From Rugamonas sp. (GTDB taxonomy: Bacteria; Pseudomonadota; Gammaproteobacteria; Burkholderiales; Burkholderiaceae_D), in assembly GCF_025354735.1 (NCBI RefSeq), contig NZ_JANXMI010000038.1, positions 1-64,000 of the forward strand: 64,000 bases of DNA. Direction: 5' to 3'. The translations under genes and the position numbers were made by a program. The notes under the pieces were generated by a model. The model ran no database searches. It was not told the DNA's origin and saw only the letters and a list, made by a program, of their open reading frames with translations. Of this stretch, positions 8,565-18,127 are shown in pieces; within the stretch, counting starts at the first letter, position 1; every line of letters starts with the position of its first letter.

Positions 8565-10006
8565 GGCGCCGCCCGCCGGTGGCGCGCCAGCCGCACGATT
8601 TCATCGTACACCGGATGGCCCAGCTGGCGCGTGGCGGCCAGCCAGGCGGCGGCGCCGGCCAGCGTCACCACGATCAGGGTCGGCAGCGCGGGCACGCCGG
8701 CGCGCCGGCAGGCGTACAGGGTCAGCGCCTGGCCGGCCACCGACAGCAGCGCGGCGGCCACGCTGGCCAGGCTGGGCCGGAACAGCTCGGCGACGCTGGC
8801 GTCGAGCACCTGCCTGAGCTGCGACATATACATCAACATCATCACGCCGTAGCTGAGGGTCCACACCGCCGCCACCGCTTCGAGCCCGAAGAAGGAGGCG
8901 CAGAACACGCCGACCAGGTGCACCGGGCTGTAGCGCAGCGAAATGTGCAGGCGCCGCTTGATGTGGCCGGTCGCCGCCAGCAGGTTGGGCGCCAGACCGA
9001 CCAGGTAAAACGGGATCAGTCCGATCGCCAGGATGCGCGCCACCGGCGCCGCCGCCATCCAGCGCGGGCCGAACAGCACGGCGATGATGTCGCCCGCCAT
9101 CAGCGCGATGAAGCCGCAAAACGGAAAGGCGACGCTGGTGAAGATGGCCGTGCTGCGCGCGAACGCGGCCTTCAAGGCGACGCCGGCCCGGTGCTCGCTG
9201 GCGAACACCGGGCTGGCGACGCGCTGCACCGCCGCCGTCACATTGCTGTTGAACAGTTCGATCAAGCCGTAGGCGCGGCTGAACAGGCCGACGGCGACGA
9301 AGCCGGTCTGCTTGGCGATCAGGAATTCGTGGGCGTTGCGGGTGAAGGTTTCGATCACGCGCGAGGCGACGAACATGCCGCCGTAGCGCAGCACCTGGCG
9401 GGCGTCGCGCCAGCCCGGCAGCAGCAGCGAGGCGCGCGGCCGTACCAGCGTCGTCAGCACGGTCTGCACGGCGATGCCGGCCACCGGCGCCCATGCCAGG
9501 CTCATGTAGCCGTAATCGTTCCAGGCCATGGCGACGGCGGTGCCTGCCTGGACGGCGTTGCTGACGATTTGCACGAAGAAGATTTTGCGGAAGGCCATTT
9601 CACGCGTGAGCAGCGCGAACGCCGGCGAGGCGAACGGCAACAAAAAGAAGTTCAGGCTCAGCACGCCCAACACCCGGGCCACGCCGGGCTCGGCGTAGAA
9701 CTGCGCCACCGTGCCCCGTCCCAGCAAGATCAGCGCGGCGATGGTCCAGGCGATCAAAATCGCCACGCCGAAGGCGGCGCGCATCTTGTCGTCGGTCAGT
9801 TCACGCTCCTGGATCAGGTATTCGCTGACGCCGAAGTCGCGCAAGATGCCGGCCACCATCGTCAGCGAGGCGCACAGCGAAAACACGCCGACCTGCGCCG
9901 GCGTCAGCAGCCGCGCCAGTATCATGGTGCTGGCGAGATTGATCAGCAGGCCGGCGTAGCGTTCGGTGAACGACCACAGCAAGGCGGTGCGCACCGAGCC
10001 GGTCAT
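8561..10006 (-). CDS. Polysaccharide flippase, Wzx/MATE-like (lipopolysaccharide biosynthesis type)
   Basis: A 481-residue protein of about 12-14 hydrophobic helices beginning MTGSVRTALLWSFTERYAGLLI, the usual start of the polysaccharide_synt/Wzx group. A long upstream extension of the frame only shadows the adjacent glycosyltransferase, so the ATG at 10006 was chosen. Its role would be moving undecaprenyl-diphosphate-linked repeat units across the inner membrane. It sits between a GT2 gene (11 bp upstream) and the acyltransferase (4-bp overlap), as expected for a Wzx/Wzy-type EPS cluster with O-ligase-like proteins also present. Confidence 0.88.
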   Translation of the reverse strand: MTGSVRTALLWSFTERYAGLLINLASTMILARLLTPAQVGVFSLCASLTMVAGILRDFGVSEYLIQERELTDDKMRAAFGVAILIAWTIAALILLGRGTVAQFYAEPGVARVLGVLSLNFFLLPFASPAFALLTREMAFRKIFFVQIVSNAVQAGTAVAMAWNDYGYMSLAWAPVAGIAVQTVLTTLVRPRASLLLPGWRDARQVLRYGGMFVASRVIETFTRNAHEFLIAKQTGFVAVGLFSRAYGLIELFNSNVTAAVQRVASPVFASEHRAGVALKAAFARSTAIFTSVAFPFCGFIALMAGDIIAVLFGPRWMAAAPVARILAIGLIPFYLVGLAPNLLAATGHIKRRLHISLRYSPVHLVGVFCASFFGLEAVAAVWTLSYGVMMLMYMSQLRQVLDASVAELFRPSLASVAAALLSVAGQALTLYACRRAGVPALPTLIVVTLAGAAAWLAATRQLGHPVYDEIVRLARHRRAAP

Positions 10007-10017
10007 CACGGCCGCGC

Positions 10018-11043
10018 TCAAGGGCGCCGTCCGCCGACGGCCGCCGCGAAGGTCGACACCATCTTGCCGACCATGGCGGCGGACGGCGGATTGGCGCGGA
10101 AAAAGGTGGCCAGCACCGACCAGTTGACGGGCTTGCGCCGGCGCAGCCGGTGCACCATGTCTTGCAGCATGCCGGCCTGCAGCTCGGCCAGGCGGCTGCG
10201 CAGGGCTTGCTTGGTGGCGGGCGCCGTCGCGTATTCGCGCAGCACGCGGCGGCGGAAGCGCGCCTCGTCGAGCAGGCGCAGCGCCAGGCCGTCCGTGCCC
10301 CAGCCGCTGCCGTACCACATATTGATGCCGCGTCCGCAGCGCACTTCCGGCACCGTCGAAAACGCGAAGCGGGCGCCGTGGACGATCAAGTCCATCCAGT
10401 ACAGATAGTCGCCGCCGCCGTGGCGGTGGCCCTGCGGGAAGCGGGCCCGGCCCAGCCGCGCCACGGCTATCACCAGCGAGGGCATGAAGACGATGTTGGC
10501 GGTGGCGATCTGGTGCACCATGTCGCCGTCGTAGGCGCGCAGCGTGGCGTCGCCGTCCAGCATGGTGTGCTGTTGCGGGTCGACCCGCCTGGCCTTGCTG
10601 TATTCGTCGATGTCGTCGCCGAGGTGGTAGAGGTTGGCGAAATAGGCGGACGGGCCCGGCGCCGATGCCGATGGCCCTGTCAAGATCCGCACGGCGCGGC
10701 CCAGGTGGTCGCCCATCCACTCATCGTCGGAATCGAGGTAGGCCACCAGCGCCGTGCCCGGCTCCAGGCTGTCGAGGCCGCGATTGCGCGCCTCGTTGGG
10801 GCCGGCGTTCGGCTGGGTGATGACGCGCACCCGCAGGCCGGCCGGCGGCGGCAGCGCGCGCAGCTCGTCGGCGGCCGGCAGCGGCGAGCCGTCGTCGATG
10901 ACCAGCACGTACAGCGATCCGGCCGGATACTGCTGGGCCGCGATGGAAGCGAGCGCGCGCGCCAGGATGCCATGCTCGCGCTGGAAAAACGGGATGATGA
11001 CCGCGATCACGGGGACCGGGGCCGGGTCGGGCAACTTGCTCAT
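10018..11043 (-). CDS. Glycosyltransferase family 2
   Basis: A 341-residue GT-A fold enzyme. The N-terminus has VIIPFFQREHGILARALAS, VLVIDDGSP and the nucleotide-sugar motif YLDSDDEW, matching family 2 transferases; the C-terminal third is helical and lacks membrane spans. The donor and acceptor cannot be assigned. ATG 11043 leaves a 4-bp gap after the methyltransferase gene; an alternative ATG at 11070 would overlap it. It lies in the EPS operon next to the flippase and so probably adds one sugar of the lipid-linked repeat. Confidence 0.85.
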   Translation of the reverse strand: MSKLPDPAPVPVIAVIIPFFQREHGILARALASIAAQQYPAGSLYVLVIDDGSPLPAADELRALPPPAGLRVRVITQPNAGPNEARNRGLDSLEPGTALVAYLDSDDEWMGDHLGRAVRILTGPSASAPGPSAYFANLYHLGDDIDEYSKARRVDPQQHTMLDGDATLRAYDGDMVHQIATANIVFMPSLVIAVARLGRARFPQGHRHGGGDYLYWMDLIVHGARFAFSTVPEVRCGRGINMWYGSGWGTDGLALRLLDEARFRRRVLREYATAPATKQALRSRLAELQAGMLQDMVHRLRRRKPVNWSVLATFFRANPPSAAMVGKMVSTFAAAVGGRRP

Positions 11044-11047
11044 GATC

Positions 11048-11836
11048 TCAAACGCTCCCACCATGGACACTTCCGCCCTGCCGCGGCACGCGCAAGACCG
11101 CGCAGCCTTTTTCGCAATAGCGGCTGCCCTGCTCCAGCTGCGGGAATTCCAGCTTCCAGCGCGCCAGGATGGCCGTTTCCTCGGCCCGCGCGGCGTCGTC
11201 GAGGAAGACGGCGCCGCTTGCGCTGAGCTGTCCGAACAGCGCCGGTCCGGCCGGATAGCGGGCCAGCGAGCCGGTGTTCATCGGCGGGCCGTCGATGACC
11301 AGCAAGTCGATGGGCAGGCCGGCCGGCAGCACCCCGTGCTGGTACCAGCTCCAGCGCGCGCCGTCCAGTTCGAGCGGGCGCAGCGGCGCGTCCAGCACCT
11401 CGGCGTAGTCGCTCAAGCCCATGCGGACCAGATTCTCGCGCGTCTGGCGGGCGTAGGCCGGATCGTGTTCCAGGCTGTAGACCTTGCCGCCGCCGTTGAG
11501 CTGCATGCAGCGCGCCAACACCAGCGTCGACGTGCCGCTGCTGCATTCGACGACGGTGCGCGGCTTTTCATCTAGCGCGTGGCGCACTATTTCGAGCAGG
11601 AAGTCGGGCGAGGCGGCCCAGCCGCGCAGCGCCGGCAGGCTTTTTTTCAAGTCCAGCTCCAGTTCCAGGCCGCGCAGCGCTTCGATCTGCCGGTACAGCC
11701 CGGCGTTTTCCTGCACGATGTTGTTGCCCAGGTCATACATCATCAGATGCACGCGCCGCACCTTGTGGGCCAGGTAGAGGGCCACGCCCAGTAACATCAG
11801 CAGCAAAAACAGTATCGCCGTCATCATCATTATCAT
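11048..11836 (-). CDS. Membrane-anchored class I SAM-dependent methyltransferase
   Basis: The 262-residue protein starts with a single hydrophobic helix (about 4-24, TAILFLLLMLLGVALYLAH) followed by a basic cytoplasmic face, a coiled segment and a Rossmann methyltransferase domain: motif I appears as TVVECSSGTSTLVLAR, the acidic ribose-binding position as KVYSLEHD, and a later strand PIDLLVIDGPP. The GGAG about 6 bp before ATG 11836 supports this start. Within an EPS operon it may methylate a sugar of the repeat unit, a role seen in other O-antigen clusters; the target is inferred only. Confidence 0.8.
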   Translation of the reverse strand: MIMMMTAILFLLLMLLGVALYLAHKVRRVHLMMYDLGNNIVQENAGLYRQIEALRGLELELDLKKSLPALRGWAASPDFLLEIVRHALDEKPRTVVECSSGTSTLVLARCMQLNGGGKVYSLEHDPAYARQTRENLVRMGLSDYAEVLDAPLRPLELDGARWSWYQHGVLPAGLPIDLLVIDGPPMNTGSLARYPAGPALFGQLSASGAVFLDDAARAEETAILARWKLEFPQLEQGSRYCEKGCAVLRVPRQGGSVHGGSV

Positions 11837-11899
11837 TCAATTCTCCAGGGGGAAGCGGGCTGCAAAACGGGGCTGCTCAGTATCCGGGGCCGCGCCGGC

Positions 11900-12952
11900 T
11901 CAGGCCATCGCGGCCGCCACGGTCAGGTTGCGGGCCAGGCGCAGCAGGAAGCGCAGCCGGCCCCGGTCCCACGGCGTGAAGCGCGGCAGCTGGTGCCAGT
12001 CCTGGCGGCCGCGGCTGCCGCCCCAGGCGGTCGAGACGGCGCCCTCGAAGCCGATCTGGCGCGCCATCTCGACGTGCTCGGCCAGGTAGTCGGTGCCCGG
12101 CTTGCCGTTCGGGTAGGCGAACAGCGGCACCGGCATGCCCAACAGCTGTTCCAGCGCCCGGCGGCCGTCGGCCATTTCGGCGCGCGCCTGCGCCGGCGTC
12201 AAACTGGCCAGGATGGGATGGCTGACCGTGTGCGCGCCTATGCCCATGCCGGCGTCGCGCAGGCGCAGCAGCTGGGCGGTGGTCAGCATCAGGTCGTCCG
12301 GCAGCGCGGCGCCGGACAGTTCGGCCAGCGCCCGCACCAGCGCCGCGCGCTCGTCCGGCGGGCGGTACTTGAGCTGGCCGAGCAGCGCCGGTATCGCCAG
12401 GCGGCGCCGTTCCAGCGTGTCCAGCCGGTGGCGGCCCAGGCCCAGCGCCGTGGCGTCGAGCTCGTCGCCGGCGGCGCCACGCACCGCTTCGATCACGCTG
12501 TCGTTCCACATCCGCCCGCCGTTCAGGAAACCGCTGGCGATGAAGAAGGTGGCGTTGACGCCGTGCCGCTGCAACACCGGCAGCGCCACCTCGGCGTTGT
12601 CGGCGTAGCCGTCGTCGAAGGTGATGCAGGCCGCGCGCGGCGGCAGCCGGCCGGCGCGCGCCAGGCGCACGGCGTCGATCAGCGGCAAGACGTCGAAGCC
12701 GGACTTGAGCATCGCGATGTGGGCGTCGAACTCCTCGCGCACCAGCTCGTCCGGAAACAGCGGGTCGGGCTGGGCCCGCACGCGGTGGTAGATCAGGATG
12801 GACAGGCCGCCGCCGCCGCCGCCGCCCGGCGCGACCAGCTTGAGCAAGCCGCGCGCCAGCGGGCCGCCGGGCTGCCGCATGGCTTGCCGGGCGCCGGTTT
12901 GCCGCTGGGCGGGCTGCTGCATATCGGTGCGGCGCATGTCAGGCTGGCTCAT
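11900..12952 (-). CDS. Polysaccharide deacetylase (NodB domain)
   Basis: This 350-residue protein has a low-complexity Gln/Arg/Pro N-terminus, a glycine run (GGGGGGG near residue 45), then a NodB homology domain: ILIYHRV, catalytic ITFDDGYADN, GVNATFFIASG, the metal-ligand motif AHTVSHPILASL, and FAYPNG. The FDDGY and H-x-x-x-H elements for metal binding are present. It is distinct from the XrtA-associated deacetylase at 24.3-25.1 kb. It overlaps the O-ligase gene by 14 bp. It probably removes N- or O-acetyl groups from the polymer or a precursor; cellular location is unclear because no convincing signal peptide is seen. Confidence 0.85.
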   Translation of the reverse strand: MSQPDMRRTDMQQPAQRQTGARQAMRQPGGPLARGLLKLVAPGGGGGGGLSILIYHRVRAQPDPLFPDELVREEFDAHIAMLKSGFDVLPLIDAVRLARAGRLPPRAACITFDDGYADNAEVALPVLQRHGVNATFFIASGFLNGGRMWNDSVIEAVRGAAGDELDATALGLGRHRLDTLERRRLAIPALLGQLKYRPPDERAALVRALAELSGAALPDDLMLTTAQLLRLRDAGMGIGAHTVSHPILASLTPAQARAEMADGRRALEQLLGMPVPLFAYPNGKPGTDYLAEHVEMARQIGFEGAVSTAWGGSRGRQDWHQLPRFTPWDRGRLRFLLRLARNLTVAAAMA

Positions 12953-14246
12953 GGGAACCCGCCGTGTGATCCTCGGGCACGGTCACCAGCCCGGCGCCGG
13001 CTTTGCGCCGCTCGCGTTCGGTGCGCCGCACCAGGTGCTGCAAGGCCATCATCGCCACCATCAGATAATAAGGCACGTCGAAATAGGCCAAGCTGAGGAA
13101 GGCGCCGCCGACGGCGAAGCCGAGCAGGCTGACCTGTATCATGCGCGCCATGTTGACGGCCCAGGCCAGCTCCGGGTCGCGCTGCGCGTGGCGCACCGTC
13201 CACGCGCCGGAGCGCCACGTCATCATCCCCATCAGCAGGTACAGCCCCAGGCCGACCCAGCCGTGCTCGCCCAGCACCTGGAAGTAGATGCTGTGGGCCG
13301 CGTGCACGTCGTCCGGTATCGGCGCGTAGCGGGCGAACACTTCGCTGTCGTAAATGGCGAAGCCGCCGCCCATGGGCCGGTCGTTGGCCAGGTTGTAGGC
13401 CATGGCCCAGGCGTTGAGCCGGCCCTGCGCCGACTCGTCGGTCTGGTAGGTGTTGATGGTGTCGACCCGCGCATACCATTGCTCCGGCATCAGCAACATG
13501 GCCACCGGCACCAGGCACACGATCAGCATGCCCATCACGCCCTTGTTATGGCTCTTGAGCCACAGGAACAGCAGCATCGCCACCATGGCCACCACGGCGC
13601 CGCGCGAATACGAGGCCATCGACGCCAGCGCGCACAGCGCCAGGCACGCCAGCATGGCGCGCTTGCCCCAGCGCTGCTGGATGCGGCTGCTCAGGTAATA
13701 CATCAGCGGGATGATGACGATCAGGGCCAGCGCCATTTCGTTGTTGCCGTCGATGAAGGTGCCGGACGGCCCCCACACACGGTACTGGCCGCCGCTGCGC
13801 AGCGTGAAGATGCCGCCCTTGACGCCGTAATAACCGATGGAGATGACGATGGTCCAGATCATCCATTCGATGTGGCGCCGGCTGCGCACCAGCATGGCCA
13901 CCACCACCGTCATGCCCATGATCTTGAGCACCTTGAACAGCTGCGGGCCGACCTGGTCGGGGTGGATGGCGAACAGCGAGGCGAAGCACATCCACGCCAC
14001 GAAGGCGAAGAACACCGCCATCAGCGGCGACCGCGGCACCGGATAGCGGCGCTTGCTGAACACGATGGCCAGCACGATGGTGATGGCGATCAGGTAGCCG
14101 AAGGGGAAGTCGCGGGCGAAGCCCCAGCCCTGGGTGTGCGGACTCATGACGCTGATCCAGATCCACATCATGGCGCCCAGCCACGGCTGCTTGAAGACGA
14201 AGGGCAGCGAGCCGAACACGACCAGCGTAATCAACACATCCCTCAT
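12939..14246 (-). CDS. Putative O-glycosylation ligase, exosortase A system-associated
   Basis: A 435-residue polytopic membrane protein matching the exosortase-A-associated O-antigen-ligase-like family: start MRDVLITLVVFGSLPFVFKQ, the WIWISVMSPHTQGWGFARDF segment, GPSGTFIDGNNEMALAL, and the periplasmic loop TDESAQGRLNAWAMAYN with FQVLGEHGWVGLGLYLL. Wzy/WaaL-fold enzymes transfer or polymerise lipid-linked glycans on the periplasmic side; for this subgroup a role in glycosylating PEP-CTERM proteins has been proposed but not shown. It overlaps both neighbours (4 bp with the CapK-like gene, 14 bp with the deacetylase), so it is firmly inside the operon. Confidence 0.9.
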   Translation of the reverse strand: MRDVLITLVVFGSLPFVFKQPWLGAMMWIWISVMSPHTQGWGFARDFPFGYLIAITIVLAIVFSKRRYPVPRSPLMAVFFAFVAWMCFASLFAIHPDQVGPQLFKVLKIMGMTVVVAMLVRSRRHIEWMIWTIVISIGYYGVKGGIFTLRSGGQYRVWGPSGTFIDGNNEMALALIVIIPLMYYLSSRIQQRWGKRAMLACLALCALASMASYSRGAVVAMVAMLLFLWLKSHNKGVMGMLIVCLVPVAMLLMPEQWYARVDTINTYQTDESAQGRLNAWAMAYNLANDRPMGGGFAIYDSEVFARYAPIPDDVHAAHSIYFQVLGEHGWVGLGLYLLMGMMTWRSGAWTVRHAQRDPELAWAVNMARMIQVSLLGFAVGGAFLSLAYFDVPYYLMVAMMALQHLVRRTERERRKAGAGLVTVPEDHTAGSHEPA

Positions 14247-15625
14247 GCCGGCACGCTCCCCGCGTCGACCTTGCTGACCACGTAGCGGTATTTGCCGGAG
14301 CGCTCGGCGGCGATTTCATCGACGCGTTCGATGTCGACCGTCACGCCGGCGCCCAGCCGGGCCCGGAAGCTCTGCTCGATGCGGGCCCGCAGCGCGTCCT
14401 CCAGCGGCGCGGCCAGCACCAGTTGCACCCGCGTCAACGCCAGGCTTTCCTGGACGATCTTGAAGGCTTGCACCTGCGGCAGGTCGCGCAAAATATAAAC
14501 CAGGGCCAGGCCGTGCATCACCGTGCCGTCCTGGGCCACGAGGAAGTCGGTGCTGCGGCCCTGGATTTCCTTGAGCAGCGGCAGGCCGCGGCCGCAGGCG
14601 CAGGGCGCCGGGTCGAGCACGCCGATGTCGCCGGTGCGGTAGCGGATGAAGGGGAAGTCGCCGCTGGCCAGGTGGGTGATGACGATTTCACCGGACGCGC
14701 CCGCCGGCAGCGGCTGGCCGGCGGCGTCGATGATTTCGACGATGATGTCCTCGGCCGTCAGGTGCATGCCGCCGGCCGGGCACTGGTGGGCGATGAAGCC
14801 GGCGTCGCGCCCGCCGTAGCCGTTGGCCACCGGGCAGCCGAAGGTGTTGCCGATCTGGCTGCGCTGCTCGTCGTACAGCCGTTCGGAGGTGACGAAGGCG
14901 ACCCGGATGCCGAGGTCGTTCATGCGCTGGCCGGCGGCGGCGGCGTGGCGCGCGATGTGCGACAGCGCCGACGGATAGCCGAACAACATGCGCGGGCGGC
15001 GCGCGCGGATGGCGGCGACGAAGCCGTCCAGCCTGGCGGCCGACATCTCGAAGGCCGGCAGCAGCGTGGTGCGCAGCACGCGGTCGCGCAGCGCGCGCAC
15101 CCGGTCCTGCGCGCCGAGTTCGATGGGCGAACCCCAGACCACGATCTCGGGGTCGCCGATGTCGACCCCCCACCAGCGCGTGGCGCGCCACTTGGCCGCC
15201 ACGTCGTGGCTGACGCGCTCGCGGCCGATGTGGAAGATCAGCGGTTCGCCGCTGGAGCCGCCCGTGTTGAAGCGGGCCAGGCCGACCGCGTCGGCCGCCT
15301 TCAGGGCCTCGCCGTTGGCGCGGATGGTGGCCTTGTCGGTCAGCGGCAGGCGCGCCAGGTCGGCCAGGCTGTGCAGGTCGCGCGCGGGGTCGAAACCGAG
15401 CTCGGCGAACAGGGCGCGGTAGTAGGGCACCTGGCTGTGGGCGCGCAGCAGCAAGCGCCGCAGGCGTTGCAGTTGCAGTTCGCGCAGGCGGGCCGGCGAC
15501 CAGTGCTGGCTCGCCTCCATGGCGCGCCGCACGGCCACGCTGCGGTGGCGCTTGAGCCGCTCGTGCAAGGGAAACAGCAGGCCGGCGACGACCGCCGTGT
15601 AGGGGGAGGGATAGGAAGGTGCCAT
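14243..15625 (-). CDS. CapK/PaaK-like adenylate-forming enzyme
   Basis: The 460-residue protein resembles phenylacetate-CoA ligase and coenzyme F390 synthetase relatives often called CapK in capsule loci. Visible elements are the N-terminal LQLQRLRRLLLRAHSQVPYY, the nucleotide loop FNTGGSSGEPL, IVVWGSP, YGGRDAGFIAHQC and the hinge FIRYRTGDIGV, plus a C-terminal domain with GKYRYV. It likely adenylates a carboxylate, or transfers an acyl or amino-acid group to a sugar, but the substrate is unknown. It overlaps the O-ligase gene by 4 bp and follows a GT4 gene at a 29-bp gap. Confidence 0.85.
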   Translation of the reverse strand: MAPSYPSPYTAVVAGLLFPLHERLKRHRSVAVRRAMEASQHWSPARLRELQLQRLRRLLLRAHSQVPYYRALFAELGFDPARDLHSLADLARLPLTDKATIRANGEALKAADAVGLARFNTGGSSGEPLIFHIGRERVSHDVAAKWRATRWWGVDIGDPEIVVWGSPIELGAQDRVRALRDRVLRTTLLPAFEMSAARLDGFVAAIRARRPRMLFGYPSALSHIARHAAAAGQRMNDLGIRVAFVTSERLYDEQRSQIGNTFGCPVANGYGGRDAGFIAHQCPAGGMHLTAEDIIVEIIDAAGQPLPAGASGEIVITHLASGDFPFIRYRTGDIGVLDPAPCACGRGLPLLKEIQGRSTDFLVAQDGTVMHGLALVYILRDLPQVQAFKIVQESLALTRVQLVLAAPLEDALRARIEQSFRARLGAGVTVDIERVDEIAAERSGKYRYVVSKVDAGSVPA

Positions 15626-15654
15626 CGGCGCGGTCTCGTTATGTCGTTATGCCG

Positions 15655-16845
15655 TCATGGAGCGGCGGCCGGCGCCAGCGCCGCCGCGTACACGCGCAGC
15701 AAACGGGGCCGCACTTGCGCCCACGTGTACTGCTGCATCTGTTTCAGTCCGGCCGCGCGCAGGCTGGCCTTCAGCTCCGGCTGCTCGGTCAGGCGCAGCA
15801 CGGCGGCCGCCATCTGCGGCGGCGATTGCGGCGGCACCAGCAGCGCCGTGCGGCCGTCCTCGACCAGATAGGGCACGCCGCCGACGTCGGTGCTGACCAC
15901 GGCCACCCCGCTGGCCAGCGCTTCGAGCACGGAATTGGGCATGTTGTCGACCAGGCTGCAATTGAGCATGCAGTCGGCCTGGCGGTACAACTGCGCCATG
16001 CCGGCGTTGTCGACCTGGCCGGTGAAGGTGACGCCGTCGCTCACGCCCAACTGCGCGGCCAGCGCCACCAGCTCGTCGCGCAACTGGCCGCTGCCGGCGA
16101 TGGTCAGCGTCGCCGCCGGGTAGCGCGCGCGCACGATGGCGTAGGCGCGCAGCGCGGTGGCGTTGTCGTAGATCGCTTCCAGATAGCGCGCCACCAGCAG
16201 GTGCGGGCCGCCGTCGCGCGGCGTCCCGGCGGCGGCCGCGCTGAAGCGCTCGAGGTCGATGATATTGGGCACGGTCTGCACCGCGAAGCCGTGCTTGCCG
16301 AACACGGCCAGCAAAAAGCCCGACGGCACGATGACGGCGTCGGCGCGGCGCAGGCTGACGCCGACGGCCGCGCGCGAGCGTTGCAAAAAGGCGTCGGCCT
16401 CCCCTCCCCGGTAATTGACGACGACGGCGATGCCGCGCAGGCGCGCGATCCAGATCGCCGGCGCCGCGTACAAATGCCAGGACCAGCCGGAATTGGCCAT
16501 CACGTGGAACAGTTGGACGCGGCCGGCGGTCCGCCACAGCGCGGCCAAATAGGGCAGCAATCGGGCGATGGCGCGCACGCCGCGCACGCGGCCGGCCCAG
16601 CGCGGCCGGTACGGTCCGTTGACGGCCACGGTTTCCACGTCCAGCCCTTCGGCGCGCAGCAGCGCGGCCAGTTGCAGGGTCTGGTTCGCCATGCCGCCGG
16701 CCGGCGGCGGCAAGGGGCCGACCAGGCCGATGCGCATGGCGACCACGGCGCCGGCGCCGCCGATATCACCGGCCGTGTCGACGGTAGCACCCGTGTCGAT
16801 GGTGTCGATGGTGTCGGCCGTGCCGCTGGTGCCCATGCCGCTCAT
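15655..16845 (-). CDS. Glycosyltransferase family 4
   Basis: A GT-B enzyme with an N-terminal Rossmann half (RIGLVGPLPPPAGGMANQTL) and the C-terminal family-4 signature region (LVARYLEAIYDN, LTIAGSGQLRDEL, NSVLEALASGVAVVSTDVGG). The ATG at 16845 overlaps the previous gene's stop by 4 bp (ATGA), but it adds 36 residues of Thr/Asp/Ile-rich repeat (TADTIDTIDTGATVDTAG) before the MRIGLVG that normally opens this family; ATG 16737 is the alternative start. Donor and acceptor are unknown. No membrane span is present. It belongs to the EPS operon. Confidence 0.85.
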   Translation of the reverse strand: MSGMGTSGTADTIDTIDTGATVDTAGDIGGAGAVVAMRIGLVGPLPPPAGGMANQTLQLAALLRAEGLDVETVAVNGPYRPRWAGRVRGVRAIARLLPYLAALWRTAGRVQLFHVMANSGWSWHLYAAPAIWIARLRGIAVVVNYRGGEADAFLQRSRAAVGVSLRRADAVIVPSGFLLAVFGKHGFAVQTVPNIIDLERFSAAAAGTPRDGGPHLLVARYLEAIYDNATALRAYAIVRARYPAATLTIAGSGQLRDELVALAAQLGVSDGVTFTGQVDNAGMAQLYRQADCMLNCSLVDNMPNSVLEALASGVAVVSTDVGGVPYLVEDGRTALLVPPQSPPQMAAAVLRLTEQPELKASLRAAGLKQMQQYTWAQVRPRLLRVYAAALAPAAAP

Positions 16846-18125
16846 GGCCGCATCACTCCCGCGTAAACGGGCCGGTAGCGCGCCACGCTGGCGGCCCAGC
16901 TGCGTTCGGCCTCGACGAAGGCGCGGCCGCGCGCGCGCAAGCCCGGCCACAGTTCGGGCGCGTCCAGCAGGGCCAACACCTTGCGCGCCAGCGCGGCCGG
17001 ATCGCCGGCGGCGAACAGCATGCCGGTGCTGCCGTCGACGATCAGCTCGCGGTGACCGCCGACGTCGGACGCCACCAGCAGCCGGCCCTGCGCCATCGCT
17101 TCGAGCGGCTTGAGTGGCGTGACCAGGTCGGTCAGCCGCATCTTCAGGCGCGGATAGCACAGCACGTCGATCAATTGATAATAGGCGGGCACGTCGCCAT
17201 GCGGCACCCGGCCGCTGAAGACCACCATGTCGGCCACGCCCAGCGCGCCGGCCTGCTGCTTGAGCGCCGCTTCCTGCGGGCCGCCGCCGACCAGCAGCAC
17301 GCACAGGTCGGGACGGGCGGCACGCAAGGCCGGCAGCGCGGCCAGCAGCACGTTCAAGCCTTCGTAGGCGTAGAAGGAACCGATGAAGCCGATCACCGTC
17401 TTGCCGGCCACGCCCAGCCGTTCGGCCAGCGCCGCGTCGGCCTCGCCGCCGACGGCGAAGTCGCCGATGTCGACGGCGTTCGGAATCACGCTGATCTTGG
17501 CCGAGGCGATGCCGCGCCCGACCAGCTCGGCCCGCAAGCCTTCGCAGATGGTGGTGGCGGCGTCGACCCGTTTCAGGGCCCACGTTTCCATCGCCCGCGT
17601 CAGGCGGTAGCGCAAGCCCCAGGCCTTGCTGGTGCCGTGGTCGACGGCGGCGTCTTCCCAGAAGGCGCGGATTTCATAGACCACCGGAATGCCCAGCTTG
17701 CGTCCGACCCGCAGCGCCGCCACCGCGTTCAGCGCCGGCGAATGGGCGTGCAAAATGTCGGGCCGTACTTCGTGCGCCACTTGTTGCAAGCGCCGCGCCA
17801 GACGGTCGATGACTAGCCACTGGCCCAGCACCGGCAAGCGCGCCATCCACCCGTGGGCCGGCGCCGTGCGGTGGAACGAGAGGCCGTCGACCAGTTCCTT
17901 GGGCAGGGCCGAGGCGCCCTGCTTGGGACTGGTCAGGTGGTGGGTCTCCCAGCCCAGCAGGCGCTGCGCCAGCAGGATAGAGCGGGTGCGGAAGGTGTAG
18001 CCGCTGTGCAGCGGCACCGAATGGTCGAGCACGTGCAAGATGCGCGGCGCGCGGGCGAATCCGGCGATGGATGGCGCCGCACCGGTGGTCGCGGCAACGT
18101 CGGCGGGAATGACGGTGGCGTCCAT
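16842..18125 (-). CDS. Exosortase A-associated glycosyltransferase (Daro_2409 family)
   Basis: A 427-residue GT-B enzyme with the hallmark N-terminal RILHVLDHSVPLHSGYTFRT and GWETHHLTSPKQG of the glycosyltransferase family restricted to PEP-CTERM/exosortase A loci, and a family-4 C-terminal half (VIGFIGSFYAYEGLNVLLAA, LLVGGGPQE, KPLEAMAQGRLLVASDVGGH). ATG 18125 leaves 2 bp after the amidotransferase stop; the longer frame merely shadows that gene. Family members accompany XrtA across diverse bacteria, which supports a conserved step in the polymer or glycoprotein linked to PEP-CTERM proteins, though chemistry is unassigned. Confidence 0.9.
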   Translation of the reverse strand: MDATVIPADVAATTGAAPSIAGFARAPRILHVLDHSVPLHSGYTFRTRSILLAQRLLGWETHHLTSPKQGASALPKELVDGLSFHRTAPAHGWMARLPVLGQWLVIDRLARRLQQVAHEVRPDILHAHSPALNAVAALRVGRKLGIPVVYEIRAFWEDAAVDHGTSKAWGLRYRLTRAMETWALKRVDAATTICEGLRAELVGRGIASAKISVIPNAVDIGDFAVGGEADAALAERLGVAGKTVIGFIGSFYAYEGLNVLLAALPALRAARPDLCVLLVGGGPQEAALKQQAGALGVADMVVFSGRVPHGDVPAYYQLIDVLCYPRLKMRLTDLVTPLKPLEAMAQGRLLVASDVGGHRELIVDGSTGMLFAAGDPAALARKVLALLDAPELWPGLRARGRAFVEAERSWAASVARYRPVYAGVMRP

Positions 18126-18127
18126 GC

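Noticed and set aside
8579-10408. Long plus-strand frame (609 codons) across the flippase region
   Set aside because: It is antisense to the flippase and GT2 genes, Arg/Gln/His-rich with no domain, as expected for a shadow frame in GC-rich DNA.
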